Assembly (NCBI RefSeq): GCF_002953255.1
Contig: NZ_CP026498.1
Span: forward strand, 9,745,605 to 9,809,604
Direction of reading: 5' to 3'
Origin: Streptomyces sp. CB01881
Lineage (GTDB): Bacteria; Actinomycetota; Actinomycetes; Streptomycetales; Streptomycetaceae
Length of the DNA: 64,000 nt
The notes below the pieces were generated by a model that was not told the origin of the DNA, searched no databases, and saw only the letters and a list, made by a program, of their open reading frames with translations. The position numbers and the translations under genes are program-made. This document shows positions 7,874-16,041 of this stretch, piece by piece (the stretch's first letter is position 1; each line of letters starts with the position of its first letter).

Positions 7874-8446
7874 TCATCCGGAGCTCGGGAGAGCGGAGAG
7901 CAGGGCCGCGGCGGCGCTGTCGAAAGGCGCGATGCTGCCCGCTGCGCGACAGAGGATGTGGGCGCCTTCGAGTGTGACGATCATGAGGGTGGCCAGATCG
8001 GCGGCCTGGGATGGACTCATTCCGGCGTGGGTGAGCTTTCCGGTGAGCTCGCCGACCCAGCCGGCGAATCCTTCGGCCGCGACAGTGCGCAGGCTGCTCT
8101 GGTCGGCGATGGCCGCACCGCCGTCGATGGTGACCGCCGCGACTGCGCAGCCGCCGCCGTCGGCGGACGCCTGCACCACGGGGCGGACGTTGCCAAAGAA
8201 CGCCTCCACGACTTCGCGTGGTGTGCGGGCCGGCAGTTCGTGCAGGTGACCGCGGACGTCCTCCGCGTTGCGGCGAGCGGCTTCGAGCGCGAGTTGCTGT
8301 TTGCCGCCCGGGAAATGGTGATAGATCGCCCCGCGCGCGGCCCCGCTCTCGGCCAGGACGTCATTGAAGGTCATCGCGGCCAAGCCGTGGCGTCGCAGCA
8401 GTCCGATTGCTGCGCTGATCATGCGGGACTTCGTGTCCGTGGCCAT
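7874..8446 (-). CDS. TetR-family repressor, 190 aa
   Basis: N-terminal helix-turn-helix (SRMISAAIGLLRRHGLAAMT then FNDVLAESGAARGAIYHHFP, residues 7-46) and a ligand-binding helical domain with GGGCAVAAVTIDGG, as in the LmrA/YxaF-like TetR group. The ATG at 8446 is preceded by AAGGGGGT; a GTG or ATG further up lacks such a site. It is divergent from the YdhR-like gene with two ACTAG-flanked palindromes between them, so it very likely represses both itself and the YdhR/VOC genes in response to a small molecule. Confidence 0.9.
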   Translation of the reverse strand: MATDTKSRMISAAIGLLRRHGLAAMTFNDVLAESGAARGAIYHHFPGGKQQLALEAARRNAEDVRGHLHELPARTPREVVEAFFGNVRPVVQASADGGGCAVAAVTIDGGAAIADQSSLRTVAAEGFAGWVGELTGKLTHAGMSPSQAADLATLMIVTLEGAHILCRAAGSIAPFDSAAAALLSALPSSG

Positions 8447-8459
8447 CGCGACCCCCTTG

Positions 8460-8511
8460 ACTAGTACGTCCATCCTAGTTCATGCTCACCCACTAGGACG
8501 CACGTACTAGT
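8460..8511. promoter_or_regulatory. Paired TetR operators
   Basis: Two 20-bp sites, 8460-8479 and 8492-8511, are inverted copies of each other with two mismatches. Each is itself an ACTAG-N10-CTAGT palindrome. Their centres are 32 bp apart, about three helical turns, so two dimers would bind the same face between the divergent genes. Confidence 0.8.
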
Positions 8512-8549
8512 AGCGTGGGCTGGACAGCCCCCGAAACCGGAGGTTCGTG

Positions 8550-8858
8550 ATGGGCAAGACGTTTCTCTACACCGAGATCCAGGCGGCAGTGCCGTTCGAT
8601 CAGTTCGACTGGCACCAGATCAACGCGGCACTGAAGACCGCGCCGGGCCTGATCCGCAAGACGTGGCTGTCCGGCATCGGGACGCACACCGTCGGTGGCT
8701 TCTACGAGTTCGACAGCGCCGAGAACGCCCTGGCCTTCGCACAGGGCCCCTTCGCCGAAGAAGCCCGCCGTGCCGGAGCCCCGGCAACGACACGACTGTT
8801 CGACGGCGACATCGTCAAAGACGCCAGCCTCGACCTGAACTCGCCGTACTACACCTGA
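8550..8858 (+). CDS. YdhR-like putative monooxygenase, 102 aa
   Basis: A single ferredoxin-like (dimeric alpha-beta barrel) domain resembling YdhR. The shared core is PGLIRKTWLSGIGTHTVGGF followed by YEFDSAENALAF and a C-terminal FDGDIVKDASLDLNSPYYT. Members are cofactor-less small-molecule monooxygenase-like proteins of uncertain substrate. ATG 8550 is preceded by CCGGAGG; a GTG three bases earlier is less well spaced. It is directly controlled by the paired TetR operators and is followed by a VOC gene 84 bp downstream, suggesting a detoxification unit. Confidence 0.8.
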   Translation: MGKTFLYTEIQAAVPFDQFDWHQINAALKTAPGLIRKTWLSGIGTHTVGGFYEFDSAENALAFAQGPFAEEARRAGAPATTRLFDGDIVKDASLDLNSPYYT

Positions 8859-8942
8859 CACCGCAGATCGCCGCCGGGTCAGCTCTGAACACCGCCTCGC
8901 CCTACTGCCGGGGCGAGGCGGCCCCAAGGGAGAGGCATCTCG

Positions 8943-9665
8943 ATGGACATCACGCGGCACCCCGAGAACACCGTGAGCTGGATCGACCTCGGCACCCCCG
9001 ACATGGAGACGACGACGGCGTTCTACACCGCGCTGTTCGGTTGGACCGTCGCCCCACCGGACCCCAACGGCTACCGGCTCTGCACACTGCGCGGGCATCT
9101 TGCCGCCGCCTTGGGTCCGGCCGACGACCCCGGCGCACCCTACTGGACGATCAACGTCACCGTGTCGGACATCCAAACCACCGCCACCCGCTTCACGAGC
9201 TTGGGCGCCCAGATCATCGTGGCACCCACCCGGGTCGGGGCACTCGGCCACGCCGCCGTCGCCCTCGACCCCGTCGGCGCACCACTGTCACTCTGGCAGC
9301 CCGGCACCCACACCGGCATGCAGCTGGCCCACGAACCGGGCACCTTCGCCGGCATCAGCCTTCTCACCGACCACCCCGAGCAGGCTGCCGCCTTCTACCG
9401 ACCAGCCCTGCACTGGAGCTCCAACCCCGAGCACACCGAGTTCCGGTTGCCGGACAACTCCACCGCCGCCACCAACCCGCCGCCAGGGAAACCAACGGCG
9501 CAACGATCACTCTGGCTGGTCAGTTTCGCCAGCAACAGACCCGATGCCGACGCCAGGCAGGCCCGACAGCTCGGTGCGACCGAAGTCCGCCAGGACTCCA
9601 ACGGAGACGTGGTCCTGCGCGATCCCACCGGCGCTCTGTTCGGCCTCACCCAGCGCACCCGATAG
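8943..9665 (+). CDS. Two-domain VOC (glyoxalase-like) protein, 240 aa
   Basis: Two vicinal-oxygen-chelate repeats. Residues 10-118 run VSWIDLGTPDMETTTAFYTA to LDPVGAPLSLWQP. Residues 130-238 run GTFAGISLLTDHPEQAAAFY to LRDPTGALFGLTQ. The family includes glyoxalases, dioxygenases and hydrolase-like antibiotic-binding proteins; the substrate here is unknown. It follows the YdhR-like gene in the same direction and probably belongs to the same TetR-controlled transcript. A GGGAGAGG site precedes the ATG. Confidence 0.85.
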   Translation: MDITRHPENTVSWIDLGTPDMETTTAFYTALFGWTVAPPDPNGYRLCTLRGHLAAALGPADDPGAPYWTINVTVSDIQTTATRFTSLGAQIIVAPTRVGALGHAAVALDPVGAPLSLWQPGTHTGMQLAHEPGTFAGISLLTDHPEQAAAFYRPALHWSSNPEHTEFRLPDNSTAATNPPPGKPTAQRSLWLVSFASNRPDADARQARQLGATEVRQDSNGDVVLRDPTGALFGLTQRTR

Positions 9666-9713
9666 CTCCGACTCCGTCCGAACGCGTTGCCCAGGCAATC
9701 GCGCACCAAGTTG

Positions 9714-9899
9714 ATAGCGGATGACGCGGTACCCCAGGCCCGCGAGCCACGAGAACTGCTCGTCCCACATGTGCAGGTCGAGCATGCCGCCGTGGAGCAG
9801 AACGACGGGGGGTCCTTCGCCGGCCGACTCGTAGAAGAGCTCGCCCGCCTCGACGGGTACGGTGGCGGCGGTGACGGCGTGTGTCCATGCATGCGTCAT
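9714..9899 (-). pseudogene. Alpha/beta hydrolase, N-terminal fragment
   Basis: From ATG 9899 the frame reads as a normal hydrolase start: AGELFYESAGEGPPVVLLHG then GMLDLHMWDEQFSWLAGLGY, through RVIRY (residue 62), including the oxyanion HGG motif. After that the expected DARGHGRS continuation is lost and the sequence becomes the tail of the VOC region. The catalytic Ser, Asp and His are gone. It overlaps the upstream marR remnant by ATGA, so the two once formed an operon. Confidence 0.7.
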
Positions 9900-10150
9900 C
9901 GTGGGTCGTCTCCTCGATCCGTGGGGTGTGGCGGGGCCTGTGCGAGGTCCTTGAACTCCTCGCCAAGGCGACGGGGTACGTGCAGAGCCGTCGTGACGTC
10001 ACCGGCGGTGAGATCGGACAGCCGGCGCCGCAGTTCGGCTTCCTCGGCTTCCTGGATGCCCCTGATGGTGGCTTCCCCTTTCGGGGTGAGCCGGGTCAGG
10101 CACGAGCGCCGGTGCTCCGGATTCGGGACGCTCTCAGTCGGCCCCAGGGC
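9896..10150 (-). pseudogene. MarR-family regulator, C-terminal fragment
   Basis: An open minus-strand frame gives the end of a MarR protein: PNPEHRRSCLTRLTPKGEAT, then IRGIQEAEEAELRRRLSDLT, then ALHVPRRLGEEFKDLAQAP, stopping at 9896. The wing and C-terminal dimerisation helices are present, but the N-terminal helices and recognition helix are absent above about 10150. The stop overlaps the hydrolase fragment start. Confidence 0.7.
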
Positions 10151-10275
10151 CGTCGCACGTACTGTTCTGATGATCCATCACATTACTTTTCGGACACCGT
10201 AGATCTGGCGGCGGCCCCACAGCCGATCGCCGACCCCGGACTCGGCCCGGACTCAACCCCGACCGGCCGGGTGGC

Positions 10276-10308
10276 GCACAGGAAGTCGGCGGGTCCGACT
10301 TCCTGTGC
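10276..10308 (-). terminator. Terminator after membrane protein gene
   Basis: Perfect 14-bp stem GCACAGGAAGTCGG with CCGACTTCCTGTGC and a 5-base loop, about 50 bp past the stop at 10357. Confidence 0.8.
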
Positions 10309-10356
10309 CGGGCGCGCTCCGGGAACCACGAAGGGCTCCCCTCCTCGCTTCCCCGC

Positions 10357-10866
10357 TCAGCGGTGGCGGCGGTAGTACGACACGGTCACGGCGGCGAGCA
10401 GCGGACCCCAGAGGACGAGCGGCTGGTAGAGGGTGCCGACGATGGTGTGCCACGGCCCTTGCATCGCCGGGGTCTCCTCGACGCTCCACCAGAACACGAA
10501 GCCGCTCCAGATGCAGACCAGGGCCGCCGCGCCGAGGGCGGCGGGGACCACCGCGGCCAGCGGATGGACGCGCCGGCCTCCGATGACCGGGATCCAGCGC
10601 GGCACCACCTCACCCCAGGGCCGGACCAGACCGAGCGTCAGCAGGGCGAAGGCCTCGGAGACCACGCTGAGCCCGATCACGTAGACCACGCCCCAGCCGG
10701 GGATGTCGAAGTTCTCGCGAAGCACCTCGTCGCTGTAGCCCACCGGAAGGCCGAGACCCAACGCGATCCGCCAGAGCCCCGAGGGAACGGTGGTGAGGGC
10801 GGCGGCATGTGCGGCGCGGACGGCCCAACGAGGCGCCGGAGCAACGGTGTTCGCGGGAGAGGACAT
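10357..10866 (-). CDS. Four-helix integral membrane protein, 169 aa
   Basis: Unrecognised function. Four hydrophobic segments are visible: about residues 17-42, 60-82 (VVYVIGLSVVSEAFALLTLG), 100-128 (AAVVPAALGAAALVCIWSGF) and 146-165, ending in a basic YYRRHR tail. Similar small membrane proteins are common in Streptomyces with no assigned role. A perfect terminator follows. The ATG at 10866 begins MSSPANTVAP with a short cytoplasmic N-terminus. Confidence 0.75.
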   Translation of the reverse strand: MSSPANTVAPAPRWAVRAAHAAALTTVPSGLWRIALGLGLPVGYSDEVLRENFDIPGWGVVYVIGLSVVSEAFALLTLGLVRPWGEVVPRWIPVIGGRRVHPLAAVVPAALGAAALVCIWSGFVFWWSVEETPAMQGPWHTIVGTLYQPLVLWGPLLAAVTVSYYRRHR

Positions 10867-11187
10867 GCCCCCAGCCTCGCCCGTGCACGACGCGGCCGCG
10901 TCCTCCCGCCGGCTCGGACCGCTCCCCCCGCCGGGGGAGGTCCCGGCTCGCGCCCCGTCCCCGGTGGGTGCAGCCCCGCTCCCGGCGGATGTTCGCCCCC
11001 GGAGGGAGGCTCGCAGCGGCGGAAATGCCCGCGCCGACGTGAAGCGGCTCGTGATACGTTCTGCGGCGCACCATGCTGCCGCGAACCGAGGAGGTGAGAC
11101 CGATCAACGCTGTGACAGGTCGGGGCTCCCTCTCGCGCGTGGTCCAGGGAGCGCCCGCAAAGGCATCCCGAAAGGCTTGAAACGCAG
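10867..11187. other. Divergent intergenic region with possible short upstream frame
   Basis: It lies between the membrane protein and the hydrolase. A 35-codon frame, 11073-11180 on the plus strand (starts MLPRTEEVRP), ends 7 bp before the hydrolase ATG; its ribosome site is weak, so it is not called as a gene. The rest shows no clear signal. Confidence 0.4.
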
Positions 11188-11934
11188 ATGCGCTTCACCT
11201 CCCAGACGTCGTCCGACGGCGTCACCGAACAGCTCTTCGCCCTCCCCTTCACCTTCGGTGCGATCCCCGGCGTGCTGTGGACGCCGGACACCGCCGTCGG
11301 CGCACGCCCGCTGATCCTGATGGGACACGGCGGCGGTCAGCACAAGGCGGCCCCCGGCATCGTGGCGCGTGCCCGCCGGTTCGCGGCCGAATGCGGTTTC
11401 GCGGTGGCGGCCGTCGATGCGCCCGGCCACGGCGACCGTCCGAGGAGCGAGGAACTCGACCTGCTCATCACCGAGATGAGGGCCCGCATGCAGAACGGCG
11501 GTGACGTGACCCCGGTGCTCGCCGATGTCCATGCCCTCATCGCCGGCCAGAGCGTCCCGGAGTGGCGCGCGGTGCTGGACGCGCTCCAGGATCTCGATCA
11601 CGTCGGCGCCGGCCCGGTCGGCTACTGGGGGCTGTCGCTGGGCTGCGGGCTCGGCGTTCCGTTCGTCGCCGCCGAGCCCCGGGTCCGCGCTGCGGTCCTG
11701 GGTCTGAACGGGGATCGGCAAACCTCCACCGAGGCGGCCGCGCGGATCACCGTCCCGGTGGAGTTCCTGGTGCAGTGGGACGACGAGCGGGTCCCGCGGG
11801 CGGAGGCCCTCACACTGTTCGACCTCTTCGCCTCGGCCGAGAAGACGCTCCACGCCAACCCCGGCCGGCACGGGGACGTCCCGCTGTTCGAACTGGACAG
11901 CTCGGTGCGGTTCTTCACCCGGCACCTGGGCTGA
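11188..11934 (+). CDS. Alpha/beta hydrolase (dienelactone-hydrolase-like), 248 aa
   Basis: A serine hydrolase fold. The oxyanion region is PLILMGHGGGQHK, followed by AVDAPGHGDRP. The nucleophile elbow is GYWGLSLGCGLG, with Ser in GLSLG, and an acid lies in the LVQWDDERVP region. The catalytic His is likely NPGRHGDVP. No signal peptide is seen, so it is cytosolic. The substrate is unknown; these enzymes hydrolyse esters or peptides. Confidence 0.85.
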   Translation: MRFTSQTSSDGVTEQLFALPFTFGAIPGVLWTPDTAVGARPLILMGHGGGQHKAAPGIVARARRFAAECGFAVAAVDAPGHGDRPRSEELDLLITEMRARMQNGGDVTPVLADVHALIAGQSVPEWRAVLDALQDLDHVGAGPVGYWGLSLGCGLGVPFVAAEPRVRAAVLGLNGDRQTSTEAAARITVPVEFLVQWDDERVPRAEALTLFDLFASAEKTLHANPGRHGDVPLFELDSSVRFFTRHLG

Positions 11935-12155
11935 CACCCCGTCGATCGCGACGCGCCGGCCGGGTTCCCCCCGGCCGGCGCACCCCCGGGCAGCACGGCC
12001 GGCGCACACCCGGGAGGCGCGGCAGGCGCGCCCCGGGCCGGCGTGACGGTCTGACCGGCGTGCGTGGGCAGTTGCGAAAAGCAGACGGAAATCCGGGTGC
12101 GGAGGGACGGCCGTTCCTGGCACCATGGCGCCCGTGATCACGTACCGAAAGGCCG

Positions 12156-12626
12156 ATGCCGCGTAGACGGCCGCGCGCCCTGCGCGCTGGACAACAGGTC
12201 TCCCGCATCTGGGGGCCGGCCCCGCCGTTCCGGATCCACGGACTCTCCGCCGGAGCGAGTCTGGCCGTGCGCCGGGTCGAGTTCCTGAGCGGCAGTTTCT
12301 ACATCCGCCCGGGCGCCACCGAGCACGCATTACGGCGGTACCGCGACTTCCTGCACCCGCTCGGCACGCGCCCGCTGTACCCGCAGGAGGCGGCGTGCCC
12401 GTGCCCCGGGTGCGCCTTCGACGATGTCAGGTACGCACGCGACGTTCTGGAGGAAGTCCTGGAGCGACTGCCGGCACGGGCCCGCGCTGAGCTCGGCCGC
12501 CTCGTGAAGCCTCTGGACGCGGTGTTCCTGCGCCGCACCCTGCCGGACCCGTTCACACACCGACGCCAGTGGCGGACGCAGTTCTGGTGGTACCGCCGCC
12601 TGGCCGAAAGGTCGGAGTGGGGGTGA
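12156..12626 (+). CDS. Hypothetical protein with Cys cluster, 156 aa
   Basis: Not assigned to a family. It has a basic N-terminus (MPRRRPRALR), a central ACPCPGCAFDD with three Cys in six residues that could bind a metal, then an amphipathic helix RYARDVLEEVLERLPARARA and a Trp/Arg-rich C-terminus (RTQFWWYRRL). The GAAAGG before ATG 12156 supports the start. No neighbours suggest a function. Confidence 0.6.
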   Translation: MPRRRPRALRAGQQVSRIWGPAPPFRIHGLSAGASLAVRRVEFLSGSFYIRPGATEHALRRYRDFLHPLGTRPLYPQEAACPCPGCAFDDVRYARDVLEEVLERLPARARAELGRLVKPLDAVFLRRTLPDPFTHRRQWRTQFWWYRRLAERSEWG

Positions 12627-12737
12627 GGGAACCGGTGGAGGAAACAGCGGAGGGACCCAAGCCGGCCCGCACCGACGTGGGATGACCTGCTTCCGCTGGA
12701 GGGGGCCAGCGCCGCGACGACGGGTCGCCCGCTCCGG

Positions 12738-13508
12738 TCAGGTGCGCTCGAAACCGTGGGTGCGGCCGATGACGGTGAAGCCGCGTCGCTCGTACCAGCG
12801 GCGCGGCCAGTCGTCGGCATCGGCGGTCAGGAAGCGGCTGCCGCAGCCTGCGGCGGCCGCCCGGCGCAGGGCGGTGCCCAGGACCGCGTCGGCGTGTCCG
12901 CGCCGCAGGTGGGCCTCGGAGGTCATCACGTCCTCGATCTGGGCGATGCCGAGCCCGGGTTCGAGATAGAGGTCGGCCCAGGCGGCCACCTCGCCGTTCT
13001 CCGCCCTGGACCCCAGGAACTGCACGACCTCGGCCCCGCGCCGGCGCGTCTCGCGGCGGTCGACCAGCATGGTGATCACCTCGTCGGAGGCCTCCGGCAG
13101 CCAGGAGCGCCAGCGCGCCGTGAGCGGTTCCCGGATCGCCTCCAGATCGACGTCCTCGGCCGGGCGTCCGCCGGCGGCGGGCGCCGGACCGGTGTGAAGC
13201 ATCACCAGGTAGGTGTGGTGCCGGTACCCGGCGCGCTGGAACGGCCCGGTGCACATGTCCCCGAAGTCCCCGTCAAGGACCGAGACGAGACGGTACGACC
13301 GGTCCCCCATGGCCTCGTCCACCAGAGCGGGCAGTGCGGCCGGGTCGACACCGCCGCGGTCGACGACGACCTGGTTGTGCGACCACGACTCGGCGAACCG
13401 GTCGTCGTACACCGCGAACCCGCACGGGAGTTCGGTGGTGCGCCCGGCCTGCCGACGGGCGAACCCGGCGAGGAAGGCTCCGATCCGCTGCAATCCGGAG
13501 TCCGGCAT
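12738..13508 (-). CDS. GNAT-family acetyltransferase, 256 aa
   Basis: The C-terminal half is a GNAT fold: AEVVQFLGSRAENGEVAAWA, IAQIEDVMTSEAHLRRGHAD (acetyl-CoA loop) and LTADADDWPRRWYERRGFT. The N-terminal part (GFAVYDDRFAESWSHNQV...) resembles tandem GNAT proteins where the first domain is degenerate. The acceptor substrate cannot be told. It is a single-gene unit; the next gene upstream is a tiny acidic gene with its own terminator. Confidence 0.85.
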   Translation of the reverse strand: MPDSGLQRIGAFLAGFARRQAGRTTELPCGFAVYDDRFAESWSHNQVVVDRGGVDPAALPALVDEAMGDRSYRLVSVLDGDFGDMCTGPFQRAGYRHHTYLVMLHTGPAPAAGGRPAEDVDLEAIREPLTARWRSWLPEASDEVITMLVDRRETRRRGAEVVQFLGSRAENGEVAAWADLYLEPGLGIAQIEDVMTSEAHLRRGHADAVLGTALRRAAAAGCGSRFLTADADDWPRRWYERRGFTVIGRTHGFERT

Positions 13509-13605
13509 GAGCCCCACCCTAACGTGAGCTTCAACCACCGAGGTCGCACGATCCACCGAACCTGCCCGAGGTCGTGGGCCCTGGCGAGCCCCTTGCGGAA
13601 GGGCA

Positions 13606-13644
13606 GCGGCCTTCCCGGCGGCGAGACACCACCGGGAAGGCCGC
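13606..13644 (-). terminator. Terminator after 44-aa gene
   Basis: Perfect 13-bp inverted repeat GCGGCCTTCCCGG with CCGGGAAGGCCGC and a 13-base loop, 35 bp past the stop of the small acidic gene and before the GNAT start. Confidence 0.8.
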
Positions 13645-13678
13645 CGTCGACGGGAGAGCGCTGCCGACGATCCGAGGG

Positions 13679-13813
13679 CTACGCCTCGGACTCCTCCGAG
13701 TCGCCCGGCTCGTCCGACTCGTCCGGCCGGCTCGGTGTGTCCACCGGGTCGATGCCGTCCTCGGTCTCGTCGACCGGCGCGACACGGCTCCCGACGCGGC
13801 CTGGATCCACCAT
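13679..13813 (-). CDS. Small acidic protein, 44 aa
   Basis: Too short for most gene finders. ATG 13813 has a strong GGAGGACACC ribosome site. The product begins MVDPGRVGSRVAPVDETEDG and then has a C-terminal half made almost only of Asp, Glu, Ser and Pro (PDESDEPGDSEESEA). It has no Cys and no hydrophobic segment, and is probably disordered and strongly negative. A perfect hairpin terminator follows. The isolated unit with strong translation and termination signals argues that it is a real gene; its role is unknown. Confidence 0.7.
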   Translation of the reverse strand: MVDPGRVGSRVAPVDETEDGIDPVDTPSRPDESDEPGDSEESEA

Positions 13814-13888
13814 GGTGTCCTCCTGTTGTGATTGCGCATGAAAGCGCTTGGTGATCGCCGATGGAACCCGGTTGGGTTCCCGGCAGGT

Positions 13889-14428
13889 TCACGAGGGGCG
13901 GCGCAGCTGCTCACCCGACATCCTGAACAGCAGAAAGTCGGCGTGGATGCCACGCTGCTCCACGTACTGGTTCTCCCGGCCCTGCTGTTCGAAGCCCACT
14001 CGTCGAAGGAGCCTCGCGGACGCCGTGTTGCGGGCGTCGCAGCTGGCCGTGATCCGTTGCACGCCCGCGGCGAAGAGGCGGTCCGCCACAGCGGTCATCG
14101 CTTCGGTCGCGTAGCCGCGATGATGCACGTCCGGCGCAAGCGTGACGCCCACCGTTGCCTGACCCCCGCCGGCCTCGATCGCGACAGCGAGATCACCGAT
14201 CAAGCCGGGCCGCTGCGACCGCTCGATCGCGTACTGGAAGAAGCCGGGCCCGTCGGGAGTCTCCGTGAGATAGCCGGCAACGATCGCCTCTGCCTCCGCT
14301 CGATCGATCGGCGAGCGCCAGCTCTGGTAGCGGGCGACGCCGGGGTCAGAGCGGTAGCGAGCCAGAACCGGCGCGTCCTCACGGCTGAACCGCCGTAGCC
14401 GAAGCCGACGCGTCACGAGATCGGTCAT
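13889..14428 (-). CDS. GNAT-family acetyltransferase (RimJ/RimL-like), 179 aa
   Basis: Full GNAT domain: TRRLRLRRFSREDAPVLARY at the N-terminus, GDLAVAIEAGGGQATVGVTL, then VHHRGYATEAMTAVADRLFA carrying the acetyl-CoA-binding RGYATEA loop, then ARNTASARLLRRVGFEQQG. This is the RimJ/RimL or Acetyltransf_3 style. GGGGAGG precedes the ATG at 14428. The acceptor is unknown. Confidence 0.9.
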   Translation of the reverse strand: MTDLVTRRLRLRRFSREDAPVLARYRSDPGVARYQSWRSPIDRAEAEAIVAGYLTETPDGPGFFQYAIERSQRPGLIGDLAVAIEAGGGQATVGVTLAPDVHHRGYATEAMTAVADRLFAAGVQRITASCDARNTASARLLRRVGFEQQGRENQYVEQRGIHADFLLFRMSGEQLRRPS

Positions 14429-14476
14429 CCGCCCCTCCCCTCGCACGCCGGATCCCGGACCTGCTACTGCGGCCTG

Positions 14477-14644
14477 TCACGTACAGCCCGAGGGACTGCC
14501 GCTGCAGCCTTCGGGGACCGCCAGGTTGGCGGCCTCCACCGCGACGCGCGGGGCCGAACCCGCGTGGGCCGGCGCACCGGCGACGGCGAGCACCAGAGCC
14601 GCCACCACACCACCGACCACCACCCGAACTACCCGTGTGAGCAC
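14477..14644 (-). CDS. Small secreted peptide, 55 aa
   Basis: GTG 14644 follows a GAGGAGG site. A classic signal peptide spans residues 1-28 (VVGGVVAALVLAVAGAPAHA then cleavage), leaving a mature peptide of about 27 residues that ends EGCSGSPSGCT. Two Cys with intervening Ser/Gly/Pro could form a disulfide. No modification enzyme sits beside it, so a lanthipeptide is unlikely. Function unknown. Confidence 0.6.
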   Translation of the reverse strand: MLTRVVRVVVGGVVAALVLAVAGAPAHAGSAPRVAVEAANLAVPEGCSGSPSGCT

Positions 14645-14998
14645 GATGATCCTCCTCGACCGCGAACGGAGCACTGACTCTCAGTAGGCCCGCTGCCTGT
14701 AGACAACCGGTCAACACCCGGTACACAGAACGCCGTCGGAATCAACCAGTGAGGTGTTACCCCCGCCGGGCGATCGCCGAGCAGGACCGCCCTGGGTGAT
14801 GGCCGGCGCATCAAGCAGCGTTCGCCCTGTGCCGGGCCCGTGCTGGGGGGTGGACGCGGCGAGGATCGCCGAGTGACGTTCACCAGCGCGAACTGGCTCT
14901 GTTCACGAGATCGGGTTCTGGTCCAAGTCCGCTGACTGCACCGGCAGGTCAGGCCCGGTGGTCGGTGAGGAAGGGGCGGGAGCGCTGCCCGGCCTGGG
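14645..14998. other. Intergenic region
   Basis: It lies between the small secreted peptide gene and the ArsR-like regulator. No gene, repeat or clear hairpin was found. Confidence 0.5.
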
Positions 14999-15964
14999 TC
15001 AGCCCGATGCTTCGGCCGTGAGCGCCGTGCCTGTCCGGGTGCGCAGGTGTACGGCCGTACGGCCCGTGCGGCGGGTCGTCACCAGCCCCGCACCGCGCAG
15101 AGCGCCGAGGTGCTGGGAGACGGCACTGGCGGTGACACCCAGGCGGGCGGCAAGGTCGGGGGTGCTCAGCGGTTCGCCGAGCTCTGCGAGGAGTGCGGCG
15201 CGGGTGCGGCCGAGGACGGCGGTGAGGCCGGCGGACGTCGGGCGGGGCTGTTCCCAGAGCAGCCCGACGCCGGACGCCGGGTAGCGGATGGAGGCAGCGG
15301 TGCGCGGGGAGTAGTCGACGATCACATCCGGCCAGCCGAAGACGGACGGCATCAGCACCAGCCCGTGCCCGCCCGCCTCGACTGTCCATACCGCACCCGA
15401 ACTGCGGCGCCCGTGCACCACCAACTCGCCCTCCCGCCAGACCACATCACCGTGCAACTGGGCGAAGAGCCCCTCCACCCCGCCGTCCACCAGCGCCACC
15501 GCCCGCCGGCCCAGGTCCGCCTCCAGCACGGCCCGCATCCGCCCCCAGTGCGGGGCCACCAGCCGAGCGTGGCAGCGCGTCAGCGCATCGGCGACCCGTT
15601 CCAGCAGGACCGCCGGCCCCGGCAGATTCCCGGCCTGGGCACCCAGCGCGGCAGCGCACTCCGCCGCAACGTACGCCGGGTCCGTCGCCCGCAAGCCCGC
15701 CAACTCGGCCTCGAACGCCGGCAGGCGCTCCCCCGACACCGGGAAGAGGAACGACGGCAGGCAGCCTTCGAGCAGCGTCCGCAGCAACGGCAACTCCGGC
15801 TCCCCCGCCAGCACCGGCTGCGCCTCGCGCACCCACGGCCGGTGCACCTCGTGCCCGCCGACACCGAGCGCCGCCCGCACCCCGAGCACCGTCTCGGCGA
15901 GCGGCGACACCGCGAGCCGCACCCGCGCCACCTCGGCCGCCGAGAGCCGGATCTCCACCGCCAT
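14999..15964 (-). CDS. DUF5937/ArsR-type winged-helix regulator, 321 aa
   Basis: The N-terminal 230 residues (IRLSAAEVARVRLAVSPLAE...) match the DUF5937 arrangement. The C-terminal 80 residues are an ArsR winged helix: STPDLAARLGVTASAVSQHL then GALRGAGLVTTRRTGRTAVH. There is no metal-binding Cys motif, so it is not a metal sensor of the classic type. It is divergent from an alpha/beta hydrolase with a 77-bp gap, so it probably controls that gene. Confidence 0.85.
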   Translation of the reverse strand: MAVEIRLSAAEVARVRLAVSPLAETVLGVRAALGVGGHEVHRPWVREAQPVLAGEPELPLLRTLLEGCLPSFLFPVSGERLPAFEAELAGLRATDPAYVAAECAAALGAQAGNLPGPAVLLERVADALTRCHARLVAPHWGRMRAVLEADLGRRAVALVDGGVEGLFAQLHGDVVWREGELVVHGRRSSGAVWTVEAGGHGLVLMPSVFGWPDVIVDYSPRTAASIRYPASGVGLLWEQPRPTSAGLTAVLGRTRAALLAELGEPLSTPDLAARLGVTASAVSQHLGALRGAGLVTTRRTGRTAVHLRTRTGTALTAEASG

Positions 15965-16041
15965 GTCCGCCCTGTCCTCTGTTCGTTTAGCCGTGGCTGA
16001 ACGATAGCCAGGCCCGACCACCACCCCCCAGGCTGTCCGCC

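Noticed and set aside
11073..11180. 35-codon frame just upstream of the alpha/beta hydrolase
   Set aside because: Weak ribosome site and no conserved look; could be a leader peptide but nothing supports it.
14477..14644. Small secreted peptide as a lanthipeptide precursor
   Set aside because: It has a Sec signal peptide rather than a leader for a modifying enzyme, and no modification gene is adjacent.
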